Shown here: positions 1 through 7,971 of the stretch, piece by piece
Position numbering within the stretch: the stretch's first letter is position 1
How the letters are laid out: every line of letters begins with the position of its first letter
NCBI GenBank assembly: GCA_903853285.1
Contig: CAINTF010000260.1
Location: forward strand, 1 to 21,628
Length of the DNA stretch: 21,628 nt
Reading direction: 5' to 3'
Source of the DNA: an uncultured Acidimicrobium sp.
Lineage (GTDB): Bacteria; Actinomycetota; Acidimicrobiia; Acidimicrobiales; Ilumatobacteraceae
Program-made: the position numbers and the translations under genes
Notes under the pieces: generated by a model
The model's database searches: none
What the model saw: the letters and a program-made list of their open reading frames with translations, nothing else
What the model was told of the DNA's origin: nothing

Positions 1-1047
1 AGCGTTGACTCCAAGTCGTATTGCTTCACTTTGTTGTGCTGCTGCGCGCGCACCAAGTGATGCAATCTGTATTTGATATGGCAGGGTCGCATTTGTGAGC
101 GCGTATGTACTGGTGTTTGGAACTGCTCCTGGCATATTGCCAACTGCGTAATGGATGACGCCATGAGTTTCGTACACGGGGTCAGTGTGCGATGTTTCGT
201 GAGTAGTTGCAATACATCCACCTTGATCAACTGCAACGTCGACTATCACCGAGCCTCGTTTCATGTTGCGCACCATGTCTTCACTGACAACAATTGGTGC
301 TCGTGCACCAGCAACAAGCACTGCGCCAATTAATAGGTCGGCATCGGCAAGCACGCGTTCAATTGCACCGCGGTTCGATGCAAGTGTTGTTGTGCGACCA
401 ATACAAATTTGCTCGATGTGTCTCAGACGGTCCAGATTTCTGTCGAGGATGATTACTTCAGCTTGCATTCCCGCAGCAATCCATGCAGCGTTGTATCCAA
501 CATTGCCTGCACCGATGACGACGACTTTCGCCGGACGAACTCCTGGAGCACCACCCATCAAAACACCACGACCACCTTGTGGACGTTCGAGGAAGTGCGC
601 TCCAGCCTGAGTGGCAAGCCGACCAGCAATTTCGCTCATCGGTGCAAGTAGCGGCAGGGAACCGTCGCTGAGTTGCACAGTCTCATAGGCGATTGCTGTT
701 GTCTTCGATTTTTGTAGCGCTGCGGCAACTGCTGGGTAGGCCGAAAGATGCAAGTAGGTAAACAGCGTGAGGTCTGATCTCAAAAAACCGAATTCCTCGG
801 CCTTTGGCTCTTTGACCTTGACAACCATTTGCTGGCTCCATGCATCAGCGGCTGTCGGCACAATCGTGGCACCCGCTGCAACGTATTCGGCGTCGCTGAT
901 GGATGCACCTTCGCCAGCGCTTTTCTCAACAAATACTTCAATACCAAGTCGTTCAAATTCGCGCACGCCATCCGGGGTGAGGGAGACACGGCCCTCTAAA
1001 GTCTTGATTTCTTTGGGCACACCGAGAGTATTGATGTTTGATGCCAT
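1..1047 (-). CDS. ald: Alanine dehydrogenase, 3' end cut by window edge
   Basis: NAD-dependent alanine dehydrogenase (L-alanine + NAD+ to pyruvate + NH3 + NADH), cytoplasmic. The minus-strand frame is open from ATG at 1047 to the left edge, giving 349 residues; the family has about 370, so only the last ~20 are missing. Visible features: N-terminal VPKEIKTLEGRVSLTP (10-25, with substrate-binding Arg20), KVKEP (77-81), TYLHLS with His100, a Rossmann loop GAGNVG (179-184), and VDVAVDQGG with Asp274, the expected set of substrate and catalytic residues of the family. It is transcribed divergently from an aldehyde dehydrogenase with 84 bases between starts. A TAGTGT box 6 bases before the ATG and no Shine-Dalgarno suggest a leaderless mRNA. 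The context suggests recycling of alanine formed in amine transamination (inference). The assignment itself is secure. Confidence 0.96.
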   Translation of the reverse strand, partial: MASNINTLGVPKEIKTLEGRVSLTPDGVREFERLGIEVFVEKSAGEGASISDAEYVAAGATIVPTAADAWSQQMVVKVKEPKAEEFGFLRSDLTLFTYLHLSAYPAVAAALQKSKTTAIAYETVQLSDGSLPLLAPMSEIAGRLATQAGAHFLERPQGGRGVLMGGAPGVRPAKVVVIGAGNVGYNAAWIAAGMQAEVIILDRNLDRLRHIEQICIGRTTTLASNRGAIERVLADADLLIGAVLVAGARAPIVVSEDMVRNMKRGSVIVDVAVDQGGCIATTHETSHTDPVYETHGVIHYAVGNMPGAVPNTSTYALTNATLPYQIQIASLGARAAAQQSEAIRLGVNA

Positions 1048-1053
1048 AACCCG

Positions 1054-1059
1054 ACACTA
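1054..1059 (-). promoter_or_regulatory. Putative -10 box (TAGTGT) of ald, leaderless
   Basis: Reading the minus strand, TAGTGT is followed by six bases (CGGGTT) and then the ald ATG. The TANNNT pattern at this distance would place the transcription start at or next to the start codon. There is no good -35 match. The same hexamer at the same distance precedes the genes at 1132 and 8638. Confidence 0.6.
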
Positions 1060-1068
1060 CGCCCAAAG

Positions 1069-1078
1069 GGCTGCAGCC
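1069..1078. promoter_or_regulatory. 10-bp palindrome GGCTGCAGCC, possible operator
   Basis: A perfect 10-base palindrome lies in the 84-base divergent region between ald and the aldehyde dehydrogenase gene, 9 bases upstream of the ald -10 box, where a regulator would cover the -35 region. A second small dyad, GCCC/GGGC (1061-1071), overlaps it. A short palindrome can arise by chance, so this is only a candidate site. Confidence 0.25.
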
Positions 1079-1119
1079 ATTTAGTGGCTCGGTATTTCGT
1101 GGCACTTGACACTGCTGGT

Positions 1120-1125
1120 TAGTGT
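1120..1125 (+). promoter_or_regulatory. Putative -10 box (TAGTGT) of the aldehyde dehydrogenase gene, leaderless
   Basis: TAGTGT, then six bases (TGTGAT: 1126-1131), then ATG at 1132. There is no purine-rich Shine-Dalgarno sequence between. It also forms the right arm of an imperfect dyad ACACT-N7-AGTGT (1109-1125). Confidence 0.6.
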
Positions 1126-1131
1126 TGTGAT

Positions 1132-2556
1132 ATGAAATCGTTCAATAACTACATCAACGGTAAAGAAGTTGCAGCCCAAGACGGGCGCACAACGTCAATC
1201 ATTGATCCCGTAACCGGCAAGCAATATGCGACGGCAGCATTGTCTGGACCAGCCGACGTCGATAGCGCAATGAAAGCTGCCGCAGATGCGTTCGATTCGT
1301 GGAAACACTCAACGCCATCGGTGCGCCAGAAGGCAATCAATGACATCGCCGATGCGATGGAAGCCAACATGACCGAATTGATTGAAGCCGAAATCGAAAA
1401 CACTGGAAAACCACGGGCTATTACGTTTAACGAAGAAGTGCCACCAATGATGGACCAGATTCGCTTTTTTGCTGGTGCTGCGCGCATGCTCGAAGGTAAG
1501 AGTGCAGGCGAATACATGACCAACTTCACTTCATATATACGTCGCGAACCAATTGGTGTTTGTGCTCAAGTCGCACCATGGAACTATCCATTGATGATGG
1601 GCGTGTGGAAGTTCATTCCAGCAATTGCCGCAGGCAACACCACAGTGCTGAAGCCAAGTGACACGACACCTGCTTCGACTGCATTGATTGCAAAGATTGC
1701 TGGTGAAGTGCTGCCTCCAGGCGTACTCAACGTCATTTGTGGAGATCGTGACTCTGGTCGCGCAATGGTCACACACGACACTCCAGGAATGGTTTCGATC
1801 ACGGGTTCAGTTCGCGCAGGAATGGAAGTAGCGGGAGAAGCAGCGAAGAGTTTGAAGCGCGTACATCTCGAGCTCGGCGGAAAAGCACCTGTCATCATTT
1901 TTGACGACGCAGACATTGATCTGGCCGTAGAGACAATTGCAATGACCGGATATTTCAATGCTGGTCAAGACTGCACTGCAGCAACTCGTGTAATTGCTGG
2001 GCCAAAGATCTATCGCGACTTTGTCGATGCACTCACAGAGGCTGCAAAAAAGACAAAGACTGGCAAGCCAGGTGACGATGTGCTGTACGGACCACTGAAC
2101 AACGAGACCCACTTGAGCAAAGTCAAGGGATTCGTTGACCGCACGCCTAAGCACGCTCGAATCACAACAGGTGGTTCGCAAGTGAGCGGAGCTGGTTACT
2201 TCTTCGAGCCAACCGTGATCTGTGATCTCAAACAGCAAGATGAGATGATTCAGAATGAAATGTTTGGTCCTGTCATCACAGTTCAGCAATTCAGCGATGA
2301 AGAAGAGGCACTGAAATGGGCCAACGGAGTTGAGTATGCACTTGCTTCGTCGGTCTGGACTCGAGACCTGGGGCGTGCAATGCGCATGACCAAAAATCTT
2401 GACTTCGGTTGCGTGTGGGTGAACACTCATATTCCGATGGTGGCTGAAATGCCTCACGGTGGATACAAGAAGTCGGGCTACGGTAAAGACTTATCGGCAT
2501 ACGCTTTGGACGATTACACGCGCATCAAGCACGTGATGATCAACCTCAACAGCTAA
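1132..2556 (+). CDS. NAD(P)-dependent aldehyde dehydrogenase, aminoaldehyde type
   Basis: A 474-residue member of the aldehyde dehydrogenase superfamily, normal length for a soluble enzyme. It oxidises an aldehyde to its acid using NAD(P)+. Seen: PWNYP (149-153, oxyanion Asn151), [14 protein letters not shown] (167-180), the Rossmann GSVRAG (225-230), LELGGKAP (246-253, general base Glu247), and [12 protein letters not shown] (275-286) with catalytic Cys281. The sequence most resembles the 4-aminobutyraldehyde / betaine-aldehyde dehydrogenase branch. A polyamine importer begins only 25 bases downstream, so 4-aminobutanal from putrescine is the likely substrate (inference); betaine aldehyde or another aminoaldehyde is possible. 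The start follows a TAGTGT box by six bases without a Shine-Dalgarno, suggesting leaderless translation. Confidence 0.93.
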   Translation: MKSFNNYINGKEVAAQDGRTTSIIDPVTGKQYATAALSGPADVDSAMKAAADAFDSWKHSTPSVRQKAINDIADAMEANMTELIEAEIENTGKPRAITFNEEVPPMMDQIRFFAGAARMLEGKSAGEYMTNFTSYIRREPIGVCAQVAPWNYPLMMGVWKFIPAIAAGNTTVLKPSDTTPASTALIAKIAGEVLPPGVLNVICGDRDSGRAMVTHDTPGMVSITGSVRAGMEVAGEAAKSLKRVHLELGGKAPVIIFDDADIDLAVETIAMTGYFNAGQDCTAATRVIAGPKIYRDFVDALTEAAKKTKTGKPGDDVLYGPLNNETHLSKVKGFVDRTPKHARITTGGSQVSGAGYFFEPTVICDLKQQDEMIQNEMFGPVITVQQFSDEEEALKWANGVEYALASSVWTRDLGRAMRMTKNLDFGCVWVNTHIPMVAEMPHGGYKKSGYGKDLSAYALDDYTRIKHVMINLNS

Positions 2557-2562
2557 ATCACC

Positions 2563-2568
2563 TACCAT
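2563..2568 (+). promoter_or_regulatory. Possible -10 box (TACCAT) before potA
   Basis: TACCAT lies between the aldehyde dehydrogenase stop and potA. It would start transcription near 2575, giving a short leader that carries GGGGGAC (2584-2590) before a GTG at 2594. It may be an internal operon promoter or chance. Confidence 0.3.
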
Positions 2569-2581
2569 TTCGTTAAACAGC

Positions 2582-3706
2582 ATGGGGGACAGAGTGGAAA
2601 ATAGTGAGCGCGGCTCGGTTGAATTAATCAATGTCACCAAAAAATATGGTGATGTGCTCGCTGTCAATGGCATAAATTTGCAAATAAAAGCAGGAGAGTT
2701 CCTTTCACTGCTCGGCCCATCGGGTTGCGGTAAAACAACAACGTTGCGGATGCTCGCCGGATTTGAGCAACCAGATGAGGGCTTCATTCGGATCAATGGC
2801 CTTGAGGTGCAAGGCGTGCCGCCATACAAGCGAGATGTCAACACGGTGTTCCAGCACTATGCACTTTTCCCTCACATGTCGGTCGCGGAAAACGTTGCAT
2901 ATGGCTTGCGACAAAAAGGCGTCAACAAGATAGAGACCGCGACGCGTGTGATGGAAGCACTTGACATGGTGCAGATGACCAAGTTAGCGGAGCGCAAACC
3001 ACGACAGATGTCGGGCGGACAGCAACAACGCATTGCGGTTGCACGTGCACTTGTTAATCGACCAAGCATCTTGCTTCTGGATGAACCTCTTGGTGCACTC
3101 GACCGCAAATTGCGCGAAGAGATGCAAATCGAATTGAAGTTGTTGCAGAGCCGACTCGGAATCACTTTCGTGTTCGTCACTCACGACCAGGAAGAAGCCA
3201 TGTCGATGTCGAATCGCATTGCCATCATGCTCGACGGACATATCGAACAGTTGGGTGACCCTGAAACTGTGTATGAGCATCCAACGTCTGCGTTCGTAGC
3301 CGGGTTTATTGGACGCAACAACTTCTGGCAAGGTATTGCAACCGAGCACGGTGCAACTGCCGACGATGGCACCGTGTTTGTGGCAACTCGGCCCGAAGAG
3401 AACGTGCCCAATGGCGAGGCGGCCCTTTCGGCCGTTCGTCCAGAGTGCATCAACTTGTCTGCAGTACAACCAGCCCAGACGGCCAACTCAGTTGAAGCAA
3501 AAGTCGCCGGCGTGTCGCACTTTGGCGACGTCTTGCAATATGTAGTGAGCGCCAAGGGTCGTGACATTTTGGTGATGGTCGCTCGGACAAACCCTGCGCG
3601 CTTTGCACTGGGCGAGACAGTGTGGTGCTCGTGGTCGGCTGAGGACGTGTATTTGTTCTCGGCTAGGCAAGCCAGCGTTGTTATGGCGGCTCCGGCACAT
3701 GACTAA
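2582..3706 (+). CDS. potA: Polyamine ABC transporter ATP-binding protein PotA
   Basis: ATPase subunit of a spermidine/putrescine-type ABC importer on the cytoplasmic face of the membrane. It has 374 residues, like PotA (about 378). Nucleotide-binding domain: Walker A GPSGCGKT (45-52), Q-loop Gln91, signature MSGGQQQR (143-150), Walker B ILLLDEP (163-169), D-loop GALD and switch His201. The C-terminal ~110 residues fit the TOBE domain of this subfamily. Start choice is uncertain: ATG at 2582 has no Shine-Dalgarno, while the in-frame GTG at 2594 (four residues shorter) has GGGGGAC just upstream. It is followed after 32 bases by the binding protein and then the permease, so the importer is complete. 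Polyamine specificity is inferred from family resemblance; thiamine or iron relatives are less likely. Confidence 0.93.
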   Translation: MGDRVENSERGSVELINVTKKYGDVLAVNGINLQIKAGEFLSLLGPSGCGKTTTLRMLAGFEQPDEGFIRINGLEVQGVPPYKRDVNTVFQHYALFPHMSVAENVAYGLRQKGVNKIETATRVMEALDMVQMTKLAERKPRQMSGGQQQRIAVARALVNRPSILLLDEPLGALDRKLREEMQIELKLLQSRLGITFVFVTHDQEEAMSMSNRIAIMLDGHIEQLGDPETVYEHPTSAFVAGFIGRNNFWQGIATEHGATADDGTVFVATRPEENVPNGEAALSAVRPECINLSAVQPAQTANSVEAKVAGVSHFGDVLQYVVSAKGRDILVMVARTNPARFALGETVWCSWSAEDVYLFSARQASVVMAAPAHD

Positions 3707-3709
3707 TAT
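3704..3709 (+). promoter_or_regulatory. Possible -10 box (TAATAT) of potD overlapping the potA stop codon
   Basis: TAATAT begins with the TAA stop codon of potA. Transcription would begin near 3716, leaving a leader of about 23 bases that contains the potD Shine-Dalgarno. A separate promoter would give extra expression of the binding protein, which importers usually need in excess. Confidence 0.4.
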
Positions 3710-3725
3710 CAAAACCAACTACTAC

Positions 3726-3733
3726 AAGGGGAA
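3726..3733 (+). promoter_or_regulatory. Shine-Dalgarno sequence of potD (AAGGGGAA)
   Basis: Purine-rich AAGGGGAA ends five bases before ATG 3739 and fixes that start. It is one of the few clear Shine-Dalgarno sequences in the window. Confidence 0.7.
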
Positions 3734-3738
3734 ATGAC

Positions 3739-4998
3739 ATGGCAACAGAAAACTCAAAGCAGAATCCAAAACAGCTCAACATGTTGGCTCCGGACAGCTT
3801 TCGAGAGAAGCTTTCGCGCCGTGCATTTTTGCAAGGCGGAACTGCGCTTGCAGGATTTGCATTAATCGCTGCTGCTTGTGGTAGCTCATCTTCTGATGGT
3901 GGCGCAACAACTGACACGGCAGCCGCTGGTTCGACCGACGGATTGGCAAGTGGCGATTGGAGTCGTGTAATCAACACCGCAAGTGGCGAGTTGGCCATGT
4001 ACACGTGGGGCGATTACAACGATCCAGAACTCGTAGGTGCACTTGCTGCATCAACCTTGAGTGTGACCATGAAGGTTGACTACTACGCAAGTAACGAAGA
4101 TTTGATTACCAAGTTGGCAACAAGCGGCGGCACAAGCGGCTTCGACATCGTTGTACCAACTGGCCCATACATTTCACAGATGGTCGAAAAGGGCTTGCTA
4201 CAGAAGTTGGACAAGTCGTTGATTCCGAACATGGTCAACGTTGATCCGTTGTACCTCGGTCAGGCTTGGGATACAACAAACGATTATTCGGTGTGTAAGA
4301 ACTGGGGAACAACTGGTTTCTTCTATGACACAACCAAGATCTCCAAAGAACTCACAACGTGGCAAGACTTCATTGATACATGCATGGGCGAAGCTTCGGG
4401 TCAGTGCTCAGTCATTGATGCGGCACCTAACTATTGCGGCATGTACTTTTGGGCAAATGGCATCGATTGGAATACCGAAGATGCTGCGAGCATCGACGCA
4501 GCCGAGAAATTCTTGGTTGATGAGTTTGCTCAGCACATCAAGGCATTTGATAGCTACCCATCAACGAAACTTGCCGAAGGTGCATATTCGATCGCAATGG
4601 CATGGAATGGCGATGCTCGTCAGGCATACGTTCGAATCGCAGATGCTGGTGGCACTCCAGAAAATTGGAAGTGGGTACTTGGTGCACCAGACACCGAATT
4701 GTGGATGGACAATTACTGCATTCCGGTTGGAGCACCAAACCCTGAGGCAGCACACGCATGGATTAACTGGGATTTGATTCCAGAGATTTCAATTCGTGAC
4801 TTGCAATACCACGGTTATCACACCGGCATGAAAAACATGTCTACTCTGATCGGCGAGATTGCACCAGATCTTGAAAAGGGTGACATGATTTTCTTTGGTG
4901 ATGACCAAGTCAAGACCATGCATACCCAAGTCATTACTCCAGCACTGGATCGACTCATCGACATTTTGAACAAGTCGAAGGCAAAGGCCGGAGGCTGA
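3739..4998 (+). CDS. potD: PotD-like polyamine-binding protein, Tat-type lipoprotein
   Basis: Extracytoplasmic substrate-binding protein of the importer, 419 residues. The N-terminus carries a twin-arginine motif SRRAFLQ (26-32) followed by a hydrophobic stretch and a lipobox-like IAAAC with Cys47, then a Ser/Gly/Thr-rich linker. This points to Tat export and lipid anchoring in the outer leaflet of the membrane. The mature part starts with ELAMYTWGDYNDPELV, the usual PotD-family first strand. Later Trp, Tyr, Asp and Glu residues, such as AMAWNGDARQAY and the WMDNYCIPVGAPNPEAAHAWINW region (split here only by naming), fit amine binding. The gene lies between potA and the fused permease. Substrate (putrescine, spermidine or similar) is inferred. 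An alternative reading as a general family-8 binding protein would not change the transporter role. Confidence 0.92.
   Translation: MATENSKQNPKQLNMLAPDSFREKLSRRAFLQGGTALAGFALIAAACGSSSSDGGATTDTAAAGSTDGLASGDWSRVINTASGELAMYTWGDYNDPELVGALAASTLSVTMKVDYYASNEDLITKLATSGGTSGFDIVVPTGPYISQMVEKGLLQKLDKSLIPNMVNVDPLYLGQAWDTTNDYSVCKNWGTTGFFYDTTKISKELTTWQDFIDTCMGEASGQCSVIDAAPNYCGMYFWANGIDWNTEDAASIDAAEKFLVDEFAQHIKAFDSYPSTKLAEGAYSIAMAWNGDARQAYVRIADAGGTPENWKWVLGAPDTELWMDNYCIPVGAPNPEAAHAWINWDLIPEISIRDLQYHGYHTGMKNMSTLIGEIAPDLEKGDMIFFGDDQVKTMHTQVITPALDRLIDILNKSKAKAGG
4989..4993 (+). promoter_or_regulatory. Shine-Dalgarno sequence of the fused permease (GGAGG)
   Basis: GGAGG inside the last codons of potD lies 11 bases before GTG 5005. 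Together with the six-base gap between genes it supports the GTG start and translational coupling. Confidence 0.55.
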
Positions 4999-5004
4999 TC
5001 TGGG

Positions 5005-7041
5005 GTGACCGAAACGGTCGCAACACGATTGAGAAAGCGATTTCACGGGCCAAAGTATCTACTCGCCCTGCCTGCAATCATTTGGTATTTGCTCTTTTTC
5101 GCATTGCCAATTGCTTTCATCGTGTTTTATTCGTTCGGCACCAAGGACTCAACGAAACTTTTGCCAGTTGATTTCAGTCATCTTTCAACTCACAGCTATT
5201 CCGCAGTTTTCGACGAAACCTTCTTTAAGACATTTAGGGGGACACTCCGGATAGCGGTGATAGCAACAACTTTGTGCGTGTTGATCGGTTTGCCTGTTGC
5301 CTATTTTGCAGCGTTCAAAGTCCCAGAGAAGTGGAAAGCGATCATTCTGGCTGCAGTTGTGGTGCCGAGCTTTACGAGTTTCCTTATCCGCACAGTTGCA
5401 TGGCGAATACCACTAGCCCCTAATGGCACATTTTCTAAATGGCTGATCGGTATGGGGTGGATTGGGCAGAACGGAATTCAAATTCTGGAAACACCACTCG
5501 CGGTGCAAATTGCGATTGTTTACAACTATCTCGGGTTCATGATCTTGCCGCTCTTCGTGGCACTTGACCGAATTGACGTGCGCATGCGTGAAGCCAGCAA
5601 AGATTTGGGCGCGGGACGCGTGGCAACTTTCTTCGGTGTTACGTTGCCACTTGCAGGTCCGGGCATCGTTGCGGGTGTGTTACTCACATTTATTCCAATG
5701 TGCGGTGACTACGTGACCGCAACTGTGCTTGGTGGAGCAAAGGGCAACATGATCGGTGCGATGATCGCATCGCAATTTAGTGGCGCTCAAAACTGGCCAC
5801 TGGGTTCTGCCATGGCGATCTTGATGATTGCCGCCGTGTTGTTGTCGCTTGGTGTTGGTTTTATCGCAATGAAAATCGTGCCACTCGTGAGCTCGCTCGC
5901 TTCGCCTGCGGTTCAGAACCTGCGGCGCAAGATGCACGCAAGGGCCCTTGAGCAAGCGAAACATGTAAAGCCAAGCACCAGAACGAAGATTGAAGTGTTG
6001 CCAAAAGTGCTTGGTGTGTGGACAGTGCTAGTGCTGGTGTTTTTGTTTATTCCAATCCTGCTGGTGTTTTTGCATTCGTTCAACAATGGCGGCTCGTTCA
6101 CTATTTGGTCTGGAAAATCGAGTACCAAATGGTGGGGCGAATTGTTCAATGGCAGCGAAATGCTGGGAGTACTCGTACGGTTTGCTGCGCTATTAGTTAT
6201 CGGTGTCGTAATTAAGCGGTTGCTCAAAGGTCGAGACAATGTTCCCAAGTTTGTTTCATCGTGGATCGTTGTTGTTTCCTTCGTTCTTGCACTCATATTG
6301 AATGGCTTCATGACCGAGTGGTATCGCACAATATTTGATTTCACTGGAATCGGCGATGCAATTCGCAACTCATTTATTGCTGCGTTTGGCGCAACAGTTA
6401 TCGCCGTGATCATCGGCGGTATGTCGGGTGTTGCGCTTGCGCGACGTCCTGGAAGATGGACGACGTTTTTCATGGCAACGGTTTTTCTCATTTTGGTGAC
6501 ACCAGAAATTATGGACGCGGTTGCTCTGGCAACTTGGTTTCCACGTATTAAAGAAATTCCACTCGTTGGCATTATTTTCACGAGTGGATGGGGTCCATTT
6601 AATGGTGGCATCAACAAGCTGTGGGTGGGGCAGTCGTTGTATGCAAGTGCGGTTGTAACTTTGATTGTGCGCGCGCGACTTGCCGGCATTGATGAGTCGC
6701 TCGAAGAGGCAGCAGGCGACTTGGGTGCGCCTCCTGGTCGAGCATTTCGACAGATCACATTGCCACTCATCGCGTCGGCGATGGTTGCGGGTGGACTGCT
6801 TTCGTTTGCACTTTGTCTTGACAACGCAGTGATCTCAACATTGATCAGTGAGGCTGGCTCGACCACATTCCCCGTAGCCCTTCTTGGCGCTACCCGCAGC
6901 ACAATCAAACCATTTTGGGGCGTAGGGGCCGCTCTGTTGTTTATAGTCACGCTCAGTGCATTGTGGTTTTTGGCGGTCATACTGCGTCGCGGAGGCGATT
7001 CGGCGAGCAAGATTGCCGCAACGTTCACCGGCGGCTCGTAA
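5005..7041 (+). CDS. potBC: Fused PotB-PotC polyamine ABC permease with a two-helix insertion
   Basis: A single 678-residue chain holding both membrane subunits of the importer, which are usually two proteins of about 270-285 residues. PotB half (1-300): about six hydrophobic segments near 18-41, 83-103, 112-130, 165-185, 218-240 and 266-290, with the cytoplasmic EAA loop EASKDLGAG...LPL (196-216). A basic linker (306-330) follows. PotC half (335-661): helices near 335-356, 455-478, 485-503, 543-557, 585-605 and 637-661, with a second EAA loop EEAAGDLGAPPG...LPL (567-588). Two extra hydrophobic segments (386-404 and 417-436) interrupt the loop after the first PotC helix. GTG start with GGAGG upstream; the frame is continuous, so this is not a sequencing join within the visible data. 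Two EAA loops in one chain fit a pseudo-heterodimer served by a PotA dimer. Confidence 0.92.
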   Translation: MTETVATRLRKRFHGPKYLLALPAIIWYLLFFALPIAFIVFYSFGTKDSTKLLPVDFSHLSTHSYSAVFDETFFKTFRGTLRIAVIATTLCVLIGLPVAYFAAFKVPEKWKAIILAAVVVPSFTSFLIRTVAWRIPLAPNGTFSKWLIGMGWIGQNGIQILETPLAVQIAIVYNYLGFMILPLFVALDRIDVRMREASKDLGAGRVATFFGVTLPLAGPGIVAGVLLTFIPMCGDYVTATVLGGAKGNMIGAMIASQFSGAQNWPLGSAMAILMIAAVLLSLGVGFIAMKIVPLVSSLASPAVQNLRRKMHARALEQAKHVKPSTRTKIEVLPKVLGVWTVLVLVFLFIPILLVFLHSFNNGGSFTIWSGKSSTKWWGELFNGSEMLGVLVRFAALLVIGVVIKRLLKGRDNVPKFVSSWIVVVSFVLALILNGFMTEWYRTIFDFTGIGDAIRNSFIAAFGATVIAVIIGGMSGVALARRPGRWTTFFMATVFLILVTPEIMDAVALATWFPRIKEIPLVGIIFTSGWGPFNGGINKLWVGQSLYASAVVTLIVRARLAGIDESLEEAAGDLGAPPGRAFRQITLPLIASAMVAGGLLSFALCLDNAVISTLISEAGSTTFPVALLGATRSTIKPFWGVGAALLFIVTLSALWFLAVILRRGGDSASKIAATFTGGS

Positions 7042-7044
7042 CTC

Positions 7045-7971
7045 GTGGCTGAAGGTAAGGCTGTTCCGAAGATTGCTGTTGGACCACAAGGTGTTGCCAG
7101 TTGGGCGTGTGATGCAGTGCGAGCAGGTGGCGGAGAAGTAGTCGACGCTTCCGAGGCACAAGGGATTGTATGGACTGACTTCGATACCACGGAACAGCTG
7201 GTTGCGACCCTTGTGAATAATCCAAAAATTACATGGGTGCAGGTTCCATTTTCTGGCGTCGAAAGTTATGTGCCATACATCGATGCAACGCGCACATGGA
7301 CGAGCGCCAAAGGTGTGTTTGGAGGAGCAGTTGCAGAACTTGCTCTCGCGCTTTTGCTCGGAGGCATGCGACACGTTGCTGGCTATGCGCGCGAGAAACA
7401 ATGGTCCGAAGACCACGGTCGCACATTGTTTGGTGCCCGCGTAACAATCCTTGGTGGCGGAGGAATCGCTCAATCGTTGATCTCGATGTTGCGACCGTTT
7501 AATTGTCACATCACGGTTGTGCGCAATCGGCAGATTGATGTATCTGGAGCGGATGAGGTTGTAACTACTTCAGAACTCAACTCGGTGTTACCGCGGGCAG
7601 ACGCTGTTGTGATGGCACTTGCACTTACGCCTCAAACGCAAGGCATCATGGGCAGAGAGCAATTTGAATTGATGCAATCGCACGCGTGGCTTGTCAATGT
7701 GGGGCGAGGGAAGCAAATCGTCACCGACGACTTGGTGTGGGCGCTTGAAGCAGGCGAGATTGGTGGTGCAGCACTAGACGTCACAGACCCGGAACCATTG
7801 CCGGTAGGTCATCCGCTGTGGTCAATACCAAACTGCATCATCACTCCACACGTTGGAAACACCGCCGAGATGGTTCCACCACTGTTGGCATTGCGAATTG
7901 CCGAAAATGTTCGTCGCCTTGCTGTGGGCGAACAGTTGGTCGGCATTATTGATCAAACGGTCGGGTATTGA
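7045..7971 (+). CDS. D-isomer-specific 2-hydroxyacid dehydrogenase
   Basis: A 308-residue NAD(P)-dependent oxidoreductase interconverting a 2-hydroxy and a 2-oxo acid, cytoplasmic. Seen: a Rossmann loop GGGGIAQS (137-144), VNVGRG with catalytic Arg221, LDVTDPEPLP with Glu250, and the ITPHVGNT His269, so the Arg-Glu-His set is complete. The N-terminal catalytic half is short, as in glyoxylate/hydroxypyruvate reductase-like members rather than full phosphoglycerate dehydrogenases, and no ACT domain is present. GTG start lies three bases after the permease stop, so it belongs to the polyamine operon by position. Its substrate cannot be read from sequence and a role in polyamine metabolism is not established. 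Stop codon overlaps the next start. Confidence 0.88.
   Translation: MAEGKAVPKIAVGPQGVASWACDAVRAGGGEVVDASEAQGIVWTDFDTTEQLVATLVNNPKITWVQVPFSGVESYVPYIDATRTWTSAKGVFGGAVAELALALLLGGMRHVAGYAREKQWSEDHGRTLFGARVTILGGGGIAQSLISMLRPFNCHITVVRNRQIDVSGADEVVTTSELNSVLPRADAVVMALALTPQTQGIMGREQFELMQSHAWLVNVGRGKQIVTDDLVWALEAGEIGGAALDVTDPEPLPVGHPLWSIPNCIITPHVGNTAEMVPPLLALRIAENVRRLAVGEQLVGIIDQTVGY

Noticed and set aside
1106..1133. Consensus -35 box TTGACA (1106-1111) with a -10-like TGATAT 16 bases downstream
   Set aside because: It would start transcription inside the aldehyde dehydrogenase gene, after its ATG. The TAGTGT box at 1120-1125 explains the start better, so the TTGACA is probably chance.
5913..7190. 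Long minus-strand open frame (about 425 codons) opposite the fused permease
   Set aside because: It lies antisense to a secure gene, is rich in Ala/Thr/Pro/Ser typical of reverse-complemented coding sequence, and shows no recognisable domain.
7968..7970. TTG as start of the J-domain protein
   Set aside because: ATG at 7971 overlaps the upstream TGA in a standard coupling arrangement and gives a normal J-domain N-terminus.
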